Assembly (NCBI GenBank): GCA_934456295.1
Contig: CAKSHB010000011.1
Location: 1-41,203, forward strand
Reading direction: 5' to 3'
DNA from: an uncultured Clostridia bacterium
Lineage (GTDB): Bacteria > Bacillota > Clostridia > UBA1381 > UMGS1253
Length of the DNA stretch: 41,203 nucleotides
The notes beneath the pieces were generated by a model, which saw nothing but the letters and a program-made list of their open reading frames with translations, was not told where the DNA came from and did no database searches. Shown here in pieces: positions 1-8,000 of this stretch (its first letter is position 1; each line of letters begins with the position of its first letter). The translations under genes and the position numbers were made by a program.

Positions 1-60
1 GAGTCGAACCGATGACTAACCCTTAGGAGGGGCTTGTTATATCCACTTAACTACGGGGGC
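1..60 (-). tRNA. tRNA-Arg (anticodon CCU), 3' part missing
   Basis: Read on the minus strand, position 60 is base 1 of a tRNA. A seven-base acceptor strand is followed by TA, a D arm closed by GTTA/TAAC, a five-pair anticodon stem and a seven-base loop CTCCTAA. The anticodon CCT occupies 25-27, so the tRNA reads AGG (Arg). The T loop TTCGACT follows, and the sequence stops at base 61 of the tRNA, so the 3' half of the T arm, the acceptor 3' strand and CCA lie outside the window. Canonical numbering fits without insertions. Confidence 0.93.
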
Positions 61-178
61 ATGTATGAAACTATCAGTAAACGCAACAAAAATATTATAG
101 CAAACGGGACGGGAAAAGTCAACCGATACACCTTAAAATATTAAAAAAATATTAATACGCAAAGGCGGTTAATGTATA

Positions 179-207
179 TCATAATTTATCCTTGGCTTTC
201 ATAAATA
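179..207 (+). promoter_or_regulatory. possible sigma-E-type promoter for the spoIVF pair
   Basis: TCATAAT (179-185) and CATAAATA (200-207) are separated by 14 bases. This resembles the sporulation sigma-E pattern (KMATATT, 14-15 bases, CATACANT). In Bacillus the spoIVF operon is a mother-cell sigma-E target, so the match fits the downstream genes. The region is AT-rich, so a chance match is quite possible. Confidence 0.35.
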
Positions 208-262
208 TTATGTATGAGCAAGAGTGTGTTTTTAATGCGTTTTTATGAAAGGGAGGATAAAA

Positions 263-655
263 ATGGAAAGAGTGTATCAGAGAAAAAATGTACGGCAGGT
301 TTATACGGGAGCAAGCCGTGAAAGAGAGAGAACCGCTGCGGACAAACCGTTGTTTTCACTGAAAAAGCTGGCGATACAGTCGGCAGTCTGCATTATTGTT
401 TTTGCTGCGGCATATATGAGCGGATTTTATGATAACAGCTTTTGCAAAGCAGTAAAAAATGAGGTTTTGTATACGTTAAACTACAGCGTGAATATTGAAA
501 ATGTATATAAGTCGTCGCAGGAGGTTTTCAAATATTTATCGGGAACGCTCGAACAGGGAAAAATATATGTAAACAGTGTTATCCCTGACACGCAGCCTGC
601 CTCGGCACAGACGGGTAATGCGTCAGATGAAGCGTACGGACCTATAGCGCAATAA
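263..655 (+). CDS. small membrane protein, SpoIVFA-like by position
   Basis: A 130-residue protein with a basic, Arg/Lys-rich cytoplasmic N-terminus, one hydrophobic segment at about residues 39-54 and an external C-terminal part of roughly 75 residues. The start at 263 is chosen over an in-frame ATG at 245 because GGGAGG (251-256) lies six bases before it. It sits 4 bases ahead of a SpoIVFB-type protease gene. In Bacillus that position belongs to spoIVFA, which tethers and inhibits SpoIVFB. Bacillus SpoIVFA is about 260 residues with a LytM (M23) domain, and no such domain or its zinc ligands is visible here. The SpoIVFA assignment rests on location and topology only. An unrelated membrane partner is possible. 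Confidence 0.72.
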   Translation: MERVYQRKNVRQVYTGASRERERTAADKPLFSLKKLAIQSAVCIIVFAAAYMSGFYDNSFCKAVKNEVLYTLNYSVNIENVYKSSQEVFKYLSGTLEQGKIYVNSVIPDTQPASAQTGNASDEAYGPIAQ

Positions 656-659
656 CGAT

Positions 660-1562
660 ATGATAAAACTCGGTAAGCTGTATATAAATATTTTTACTTT
701 GCCGCTTATATTTGCCGCATTTCTTGTGTCTGCGGCAGACGAGCTTGCGCTGTCATACATGGTCGTAACCTTGCACGAACTTGCACATTATGCTGCGGCA
801 CGACGTTATAAAGTCGGTGTAAGCCGGCTTGTGGTAATGCCGTTCGGCGTATATTTGCAAATGAGAGAGAGCATAATTGAAAACCCACACCATGAATGTG
901 CGGTTTGCGCTGCGGGGCCGATATGCAATGCAGTGCTGATTGTGCTCGGAATTATACTGCGCTCTCACATAGATGTGCAGTATTTGAGTATGACGGATTA
1001 TTTTATTTATACAAACATCTCAATTCTTCTGATAAATCTTGTGCCCATAGTGCCGCTTGACGGCGGCCGCATAATGCGCGCACTGCTCACACACAGATAC
1101 GGATTTATGCGTGCGGCGCGTATTACGGATATTGTATCGCACATAAATATATTGTTGATTGGTATGCTGGGCATTTATGTGTTATATGTGACACGGTTTA
1201 ACGTGTCGGTAATGCTTTTATGTACGTTTTTGCTGTTTAATATGAGCATGGAGAAAAAAAACAACGAAGTGACACTGATGCGGCAGATTGCATACTCTAA
1301 GGAAAAGCTTGCACGGCGGGAGATTATGCCCGTGCGTCATCTTGCGGCGGCTGATACGACGCCGATAAGGCGCGTACTGAAAAATTTTTCGTATGACAGC
1401 TACTACATGGTCAGCATTATGGATAAAAACATGAATGTTATTGCGACCGTCGGCGAAACACAGATTATAGATATGGCGCTTTACGGCAAAAAAGGTGAAA
1501 AATTAAAGGTTTTTGGCAATAATTTATCACACCCCCTTGTATTGGAGCGCAAAATATGTTAA
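660..1562 (+). CDS. spoIVFB: M50 intramembrane metalloprotease, SpoIVFB-like
   Basis: A 300-residue multi-pass membrane protein of the site-2-protease family. The zinc motif HELAH is at residues 39-43, and the second motif around N126 to R137 (PLDGG) supplies the third ligand, D134. After about six membrane segments a soluble tail (about 222-300) resembles a CBS-type domain, the layout of SpoIVFB, which cleaves pro-sigma-K in the mother cell during sporulation. It starts four bases after the SpoIVFA-like gene with little ribosome binding site of its own, so translational coupling is likely. Length is close to Bacillus SpoIVFB (288). Other M50 proteins with CBS tails exist, but the short length and the sporulation genes nearby favour SpoIVFB. 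Confidence 0.85.
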   Translation: MIKLGKLYINIFTLPLIFAAFLVSAADELALSYMVVTLHELAHYAAARRYKVGVSRLVVMPFGVYLQMRESIIENPHHECAVCAAGPICNAVLIVLGIILRSHIDVQYLSMTDYFIYTNISILLINLVPIVPLDGGRIMRALLTHRYGFMRAARITDIVSHINILLIGMLGIYVLYVTRFNVSVMLLCTFLLFNMSMEKKNNEVTLMRQIAYSKEKLARREIMPVRHLAAADTTPIRRVLKNFSYDSYYMVSIMDKNMNVIATVGETQIIDMALYGKKGEKLKVFGNNLSHPLVLERKIC

Positions 1563-1598
1563 ACTTTAGATAAATAAAAATAAAAAGGGGATAGCGAT

Positions 1599-2912
1599 AT
1601 GGCAAAAATTATACCATTCAGAGGGCTCAGATATGATGAAGCAAAAACGGGCGGACTTGAAAATGTTGTTACACCGCCGTATGATATAATTTCGCACGAG
1701 CAGCAGAGCGCATACTATGATAAGCACCCGAATAATGTAATACGCCTCGAATACGGCGCAGAATATGAAACAGACAGCGAGTGTGATAACAGATATACGC
1801 GCGCGGCTGCTTTTTTGAGGGCATGGATTGATGACGGAATATTGAAATTTGAAGATAAAGAGTGTTTGTATCTGTATGAGCAAAAGTTCTTTGCCATAGG
1901 GCAGGAGCTTACCTACCGCGGATTTGTTACACTAACCCAACTTGAAGAATTTTCGAAAGGCATAATTCTTCCGCATGAGGAAACTCTGTCAAAAGCAAAA
2001 ACAGACCGTTTTAACCTTATGGAGGCTACACATGCGAATTTCAGCCAGGTGTATTGTCTTTATATAGACGAGGAAAAGAAAATAAACAGAATAATAGAGC
2101 AGATTGCGTCGTCAAAGCCGGACATAAGCTTTAAATCCGAGGACGGAATTGAGCAGAATTTGTGGATTGTGCGCGATGATGAAATGATAAAAAGCATACA
2201 GGAGGGCTTTTGCGATAAGCAGCTTTTTATTGCTGACGGACATCACCGCTACGAAACAGCGCTTAATTTCAGAAATAAAATGCGTGCAGAAAACCCCGGC
2301 TGGAAGGAAAGCGATCTGTTTAACTATGTAATGATGATGCTTGTTGATATGGACGACAGCGGACTTGTCGTATATCCTACACACAGGCTTGTAAACAACG
2401 TAAAAATAGATGAAGTTATGGCGATATCGTTGATGAAGGATAATTTTGATATCGATAAAATCATTGTTGATAAAAAGCCCGAAATGCTTTGTGATGCAAT
2501 AAGCAAGGATTTGGTAACACTGCGTGATAAAAAAGCATTTGCGGTATATTTCGGAGATGAATATTATTACCGTCTGTGCCTGCATGATATGGCAGTTATG
2601 GATAAGTTTATGCCCGATAAATCAGAGGCGTACAGAAACCTTGATGTTTCGGTACTGCATACTTTGATACTCGACCGCATATATGGAATTGATACGGAAA
2701 ATATGGCAAACCAATCAAATCTGACATACACGCGTGACGCGCTTGAGGCAGTGAAATCTGTTCAGGACGGTATACAGCAGTGTGCATTTATATTAAATGC
2801 GACAAAAGTGCATGAGATAAAAGACGTATCTCTTGCGGGCGAAAAAATGCCGCAGAAGTCGACATATTTTTATCCCAAGCTTATAACGGGACTTGTAATG
2901 AATAAATTTTAA
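1599..2912 (+). CDS. DUF1015 family protein
   Basis: A 437-residue cytosolic protein that matches the DUF1015 family from memory of its hallmarks: an N-terminal PFRGLRY segment, TPPYDIIS near residue 25, and the signature ADGHHRYETA at 212-221. The histidine-rich signature suggests a catalytic or ligand-binding site, but no reaction is established. In several clostridia the family lies near serine or 2-hydroxyacid metabolism genes, and a D-2-hydroxyacid dehydrogenase is about 1 kb downstream here. GGGG at 1587-1590 precedes the ATG. It follows spoIVFB by 36 bases on the same strand and could be read through from it. Confidence 0.9.
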   Translation: MAKIIPFRGLRYDEAKTGGLENVVTPPYDIISHEQQSAYYDKHPNNVIRLEYGAEYETDSECDNRYTRAAAFLRAWIDDGILKFEDKECLYLYEQKFFAIGQELTYRGFVTLTQLEEFSKGIILPHEETLSKAKTDRFNLMEATHANFSQVYCLYIDEEKKINRIIEQIASSKPDISFKSEDGIEQNLWIVRDDEMIKSIQEGFCDKQLFIADGHHRYETALNFRNKMRAENPGWKESDLFNYVMMMLVDMDDSGLVVYPTHRLVNNVKIDEVMAISLMKDNFDIDKIIVDKKPEMLCDAISKDLVTLRDKKAFAVYFGDEYYYRLCLHDMAVMDKFMPDKSEAYRNLDVSVLHTLILDRIYGIDTENMANQSNLTYTRDALEAVKSVQDGIQQCAFILNATKVHEIKDVSLAGEKMPQKSTYFYPKLITGLVMNKF

Positions 2913-2951
2913 GAAAAAATAATTAAAATAAAACATACGGAGAGGATAAAT

Positions 2952-3179
2952 ATGCCTTATATTGCAATTAAAGCCTATCCTAAAGATGAGAAAGTAAAAA
3001 AAGAAGTCGTGGATAAAATAAATAACATTTTCTGCAAAATGTGGGGCTGTCCGCCAGAGGCGATTTCGGTTTCGGTTGAGGAGTTTGCGCCGGAGGATTG
3101 GGACGAAAAGGTTGTAAAGCGTGAGATTGAGCCTGCAAAGGATAAGATGATGATTTTGTCGGGCAAAAAGCTTTATTAA
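2952..3179 (+). CDS. tautomerase family protein (4-oxalocrotonate tautomerase-like)
   Basis: A 75-residue protein beginning Met-Pro-Tyr-Ile. The proline exposed after Met removal is the catalytic base of the 4-OT/tautomerase superfamily. The middle contains CPPEAISVSVEE followed by PEDWDEKV, typical of the small PptA-like tautomerases that pack as dimers or hexamers. Substrate is not predictable. GGAGAGG before the ATG is a good ribosome binding site. It is 39 bases after the DUF1015 gene and probably co-transcribed with it, ending at the hairpin near 3216. Confidence 0.9.
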   Translation: MPYIAIKAYPKDEKVKKEVVDKINNIFCKMWGCPPEAISVSVEEFAPEDWDEKVVKREIEPAKDKMMILSGKKLY

Positions 3180-3215
3180 AATATAAAAGGCTCAGCAAAA
3201 TAATTAAAAAAGCGA

Positions 3216-3244
3216 AAACTGCCGCATATATATTGCGGCAGTTT
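3216..3244. terminator. hairpin between convergent genes
   Basis: A perfect 11-pair stem, AAACTGCCGCA (3216-3226) with TGCGGCAGTTT (3234-3244), and a seven-base loop. On the minus strand it is followed by a T-rich tract, so it should stop transcripts from spoVAC well. On the plus strand the T tract is interrupted (TTTGTTGT). Confidence 0.75.
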
Positions 3245-3289
3245 GTTGTATAAAGAAATACATTTTATGCGCATAAAAAGCATTAAATA

Positions 3290-3736
3290 TTAAAACATGT
3301 TTATAATCCATACAGCAAGACCGCATAAAACGGAAACGGATATTCCGAAAACAAGGACGGGACCTGCGATTATGAACATTTTTGCAGACATGCCGAGCAC
3401 ATAGCCCTCGCTTTTAAACTCCATGGCAGGCGATACTATCGAGTTGGCAAAGCCGGTTATAGGAATAAGCGTGCCGGCGCCGGCAATTTTAGCAATTTTA
3501 TCATATATGCCGAAGCCCGTAAGCAAAGCTCCTATAAAAATCAGGGTTATACTTGTTGCGACCGCGGCGCTTTCCTTTGAAAACGCGGCAAAAATTATAT
3601 ACAAATCACTTATACATTGTCCTATAACGCATATAATTCCGCCAAACAAAAATGCAAAACACATGTCCTTAAAAAGCGGCGAATTCGGCGATTTTTGTTC
3701 GGCATAGTTTTTATAGCTTTCCTGCGACATATTCAT
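3290..3736 (-). CDS. spoVAC: stage V sporulation protein AC
   Basis: A 148-residue protein with four hydrophobic segments and the SpoVAC hallmarks GAGTLIPITGFANS and EFKSEGYVLG followed by GMSAKMF. SpoVA proteins sit in the inner membrane of the spore. SpoVAC is a mechanosensitive channel for calcium-dipicolinate uptake and release. The start at 3736 is preceded by AAAGGA about ten bases upstream; a second ATG two codons later is less well placed. In most spore formers spoVAC is followed by spoVAD and spoVAEB. Here it stands alone between a convergent tautomerase gene and a divergent ldhA. It is not SpoVAE, which is shorter and lacks this EFKSEG stretch. Confidence 0.93.
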   Translation of the reverse strand: MNMSQESYKNYAEQKSPNSPLFKDMCFAFLFGGIICVIGQCISDLYIIFAAFSKESAAVATSITLIFIGALLTGFGIYDKIAKIAGAGTLIPITGFANSIVSPAMEFKSEGYVLGMSAKMFIIAGPVLVFGISVSVLCGLAVWIINMF

Positions 3737-3766
3737 GTTATCACAATCCTTTGCAAATTTATGCTT

Positions 3767-3798
3767 TTATTATACGAAAGACATGCAAAAAATATTCA
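3767..3798 (-). promoter_or_regulatory. possible sigma-G-type promoter for spoVAC
   Basis: On the minus strand TGAATA (3798-3793) is followed after 16 bases by CGTATAATAA (3776-3767). This resembles the forespore pattern TGHATR with a CATWHTA-like -10. spoVA genes are sigma-G targets in Bacillus. The -10 matches only partly. Confidence 0.35.
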
Positions 3799-3867
3799 CG
3801 GGACGCAAATGAATAAAAAATTTTTAGGCGCAGAAAATAAAAAACAAAAAGAAGAGGAGAAATACCC

Positions 3868-4902
3868 ATGAAAAAAATCGCATTTTTCGATACAAAGCCA
3901 TACGATAAGACGTATTTTGAAAAATATAAGGACAAATACGGCTTTGAATTTAAATATTATGAAAGCAAACTCAACGAAGATACGTCAAAAATGACTGCCG
4001 GCTTTGACGGAGTGGTTGCATTTGTAAATGATGATGTAAATTCGCATGTAATCGACCGGCTTTATGATAACGGCATACACGTTATTGCCATGCGCTGTGC
4101 CGGATATAATAACATAGACTTTAAAAGCGCATACGGCAAAATTCACGTCCTGCGTGTGCCGGCATATTCGCCGTATGCCGTGGCAGAACACGCGATGGCG
4201 ATGGCGCTTACTCTTAACCGCAAAACACACCGCGCCTATATAAGAACCCGTGATTTCAACTTCAGCCTTAACGGGCTTGTCGGTTTTGATTTGCACGGGA
4301 AAACCGCAGGTATAATCGGTACGGGCAAAATCGGAAGAGTATTTATAGACATCTGCCGCGGATTTGGAATGAAGGTTATAGCCTATGACCCGTACCCTGC
4401 CGAAAACAGCGGCATAGATTATGTGACGCTTGACGAGCTTTGCAAAAATGCGGATATAATATCGCTCCATTGTCCGCTGACAGAATCGACGCGCCATATT
4501 ATAAACAAAAAGACTCTTTCCGATATGAAAAAGGACGCGTATATTATAAATACCTCAAGAGGGGCGCTTATTGACAGCGAGGCGCTGCTGGAGGCGATAA
4601 AAGATGAGGAAATCGGGGGAGCGGCGCTCGATGTGTATGAGGAGGAAACGGAGCTGTTTTTTGAAGATTTTTCGGGAGAAATTATACAGGACGATGTACT
4701 GACACGATTGATTTCAATGCCGAATGTGCTTGTGACATCGCACCAGGCTTTTCTGACGAGGGAGGCGCTTGAAAACATAGCGGACACAACGCTGAAAAAT
4801 CTCAGGGATTTTTATGAGGACAAGCCTTTGGCAAACGAAATATGTTACCATTGCCAGAGAAACCAAAGCTGCAAAAAAGAGCATGGGGGCAGATGCTTTT
4901 AG
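3868..4902 (+). CDS. ldhA: D-lactate dehydrogenase (fermentative, LdhA type)
   Basis: A 344-residue NAD-dependent D-2-hydroxyacid dehydrogenase that reduces pyruvate to D-lactate to recycle NADH. Similarity to E. coli LdhA is clear along the whole chain: RCAGYNNID at 76-84, VPAYSPYAVAEHA, the nucleotide site GTGKIG (151-156), the catalytic Arg in SRGALID (R231), a Glu in VYEEE (about 258-260) and the catalytic His in SHQAF (H292). GAGGAG lies just upstream of the ATG. The chain is about 15 residues longer than E. coli LdhA. The extra tail carries four cysteines (C326, C329, C335, C343) and basic residues, which I do not recognise from the family. The gene stands alone and ends at a strong terminator. 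Confidence 0.92.
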   Translation: MKKIAFFDTKPYDKTYFEKYKDKYGFEFKYYESKLNEDTSKMTAGFDGVVAFVNDDVNSHVIDRLYDNGIHVIAMRCAGYNNIDFKSAYGKIHVLRVPAYSPYAVAEHAMAMALTLNRKTHRAYIRTRDFNFSLNGLVGFDLHGKTAGIIGTGKIGRVFIDICRGFGMKVIAYDPYPAENSGIDYVTLDELCKNADIISLHCPLTESTRHIINKKTLSDMKKDAYIINTSRGALIDSEALLEAIKDEEIGGAALDVYEEETELFFEDFSGEIIQDDVLTRLISMPNVLVTSHQAFLTREALENIADTTLKNLRDFYEDKPLANEICYHCQRNQSCKKEHGGRCF

Positions 4903-4931
4903 GTTTTTTCTGCCGTATAAGACAAATATAT

Positions 4932-4958
4932 AAAAAAGCCCGTCCGGGGGCTTTTTTT
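4932..4958 (+). terminator. rho-independent terminator of ldhA
   Basis: AAAAAAGCCC (4932-4941) pairs with GGGCTTTTTT (4948-4957) around a short GC-rich loop, ending in seven T residues. It lies about 30 bases after the ldhA stop. Confidence 0.9.
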
Positions 4959-5051
4959 ATTGCAGAATTCTATATATGACACACAAAAGCGTATTAAAAT
5001 ACATAAAAAGGAAATGATATATAAATATATTAAAAGGCAGGGAGCGATTGC

Positions 5052-8000
5052 ATGATTTTAAAAACAGTATTTTTAATTGTGCTCATACTCATTTTTGTAA
5101 AAATTTTTGTCGAGGCATCATGGCGCATAAAAAAGCGGCGAATAAATCCCGAGGGAACTTCGGGAAAGATTATGTCGGCAAAAGAGCTTTGTGAACTCGG
5201 GGAAAAAATGTCGGAAATAAAATCGGAGCACGAAATCGACTGCCGAAGCGCACTGAAAGCCGAGCTGCGTGCATATTATGAATATATAACCTCCGTATAT
5301 AAGCAGCTTTGTGTAAGAGCTGCCGGCAAACTGCAAAATCCGGACGCGGCGCAATGGTTACTTGACAACTACTATATCATCGAAAAAGAAATCGGAAAAA
5401 TCGAAAAAAGTTTATCATCGTATGCAAACAAAACGCAAACTGTCGTCAAAGAAGGCAAATATGCCTCAAAGCCGATAGTTTACGTGCTTGCGTGCGAGCT
5501 TGCCGCACATCGCATGGCACAGATTGATTATGACGGTGTATGCGCTCTTTTGGGGAGCTATACAAAAAACGCCTATCTGAAAAGCGATGAAATATGGCTT
5601 TTTTTTGATATGCTTAAACTTGTGTTTATAAAAAACATTGCGTATTTATGCAAAAAAATACGTTTTTGCATAAAAGAATATGATTATGCCGAAAAATACG
5701 TAAAATTTGTTATGGAAAAAAGGGATAATAAGGAGCAGCTCAGGCGCAGAACACTGCGATATTTCGAGCGCGGACGCATAAGCGCCTCATTTGTAAGTAT
5801 ATTTGAATGCAAAACGGAAGAATACGGCGCAGACGGTGCGCTTGCGATATCCTGCATGCGCAGTGCACTTGAAAAACGCGGCTTGAGCATGCAGGATATG
5901 ATACTTGGCGAGCAAAGCGCACAGCTTAGATACGGGACGGATATGGGCAGTTGTATACGTTCTGTCACAGAACTTGAAACGCTTGATATGCAGCGGATAT
6001 TTGACGAGGTAAGCGGCGTTGTGCAAATTCTTAAAAAAGACCCTGACGGGACATACAGCCGTCTTGATGATGAGTCGAAAAAGCTCTATGTATCGGCTGT
6101 GTGCGAAATTGCCGAGCGTGCGCAAAAAAAGGAAAATGAAACCGTATGTACGGCATATGAGCTTGCAAACAACGGCAAAACGGACAGGGAGCGCAGCATG
6201 GGTTACTATCTTGTGTCCGATGGAAGAAATGAGCTTTTTCAAAAACTCGGAGCAAAAAAAGAAAGGCACATACCTGTATGGGCGTATATTGCAGTCATAT
6301 GGGGCATTGCGCTTATGATCGGTGTATTTGCGTCGGTTGTACTGTTTCCGGTGAGCATATTTATATCAGTGTCGGTCGGATTTTTTATCACACTGCTTGC
6401 CTCACAGTTTGCCTCAAATGCCGCCGGAAGTATTCTTATGAAAAAAAGCAAAGCGAAAATATTGCCAAAGCTTGATTTTCAGGCGGAAATCCCGAAAGAC
6501 TGCCGAACGTTCGCTGTCACAGTGTCGCTTCTTACAAGCCGTGCACAGGCAGACAGACTTGTGTGCGGTATGGAGGATTTTTATATTTTAAACCGTCAGA
6601 ATAACTTATATTTTGCTGTTCTGGCAGATTATAAAGACAGCGCTGAGGCTTATGAGGACAGTGCGCTTTACGATTATATGCGCGGCGAGGTGAGGAAACT
6701 TAATGAAAAATATAGCTTTAATCAGGATAAATTTTATTTTCTTATGAGAAAAAAAACATATTCGGAAGGCGAAAAAAAGTGGATGGGAGCCGAACGAAAA
6801 CGCGGTGCGATATGTGATTTTGTAAGACTTTTGAAAAGCGGTGACAGAGGAGATTTTATAAACGCTTCCGATGCATACGCAAAAATGAATATAAAATATG
6901 TAATCACACTGGATGCGGATACAAGATTGCGTCATAACAGCGCCGCACATATGACGGGCGCAATGGCGCATCCCGTAAATATGCCGGAAATCGATGAAAA
7001 AACAAACATTGTAACTCGCGGATACGGCATAATGCAGCCGCGGATAGGAATTGATATAGAAAGCGCCGGCAAAACATTTTTCACAAAGGTACACACGCTT
7101 TGCGGCGGACTTGACGCATACAGCGGAGCGGCAAGCGATTTATATCAGGATATATTCGGCGAAGCGATATTTGTGGGAAAGGGAATTTTTGATGCAGACG
7201 TATTTTACAGAGCGCTTGACAGGCGTTTTCCGAAGGAAAAAATTTTAAGCCATGATTTGCTTGAAGGGTCATATTTGCGCTGTGCGCTTTTGAGTGATGT
7301 AACGGTAAGCGATTCGTACCCTGAAAAATATCTGTCTTATATGGCGCGTCTGCACAGATGGATACGCGGCGACTGGCAGCTTGCCGGCAGGCTTAAAGCA
7401 CACGTAAAAACGGAAACGGGCAGCGAAAAAAATCCGCTCAGCCTCCTTTCGCGCTATAAAATATTTGATAATCTGCGCCGGAGCGTATTGCCGTATGTAA
7501 CGCTGCGGCTTGTTACGGCGTCATTGCTGCTGCCGGCGCCGTATTCATATATAATTCTCGTTTTTGTTTTCATTACAGGAGCATACAATCTGCTGAGCGA
7601 GATTTTTTGTGCGGCAAAACTCCGTATGAAACAGAAAATCAGCCCGAAATTTAATGCGAACATTATATATGGCGTAAAACGCGCATTAACGGAATTTGTG
7701 CTTAATGCGGTATTGCTTGTATATGAGTCATATGTTTCGGCAGATGCGATAATCAGAGCAATGTACAGAATGTTTATTTCCAAGAAGAAGCTTTTGTCAT
7801 GGGTGACGGCGGAGGAAACAGAGAAAAAAGCTGCGAATGGGTATATAATGCATTATAAAAGAATGTGGATAAGCCCTGCCTTCGGATTTTCGCTTATATT
7901 GCTGTCGCCGTTTACAGACGGAACCGCAGTGCCGCTTATTTGCCTCATACTCGGCACGGCTTGGGTATGTGCGCCGTATATTGCAAATGCAATAAGTACT

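Noticed and set aside
3290..3736. Assignment as SpoVAE/SpoVAEB
   Set aside because: Length (148) and the EFKSEG and GMSAKMF stretches match SpoVAC; SpoVAEB is near 116 residues.
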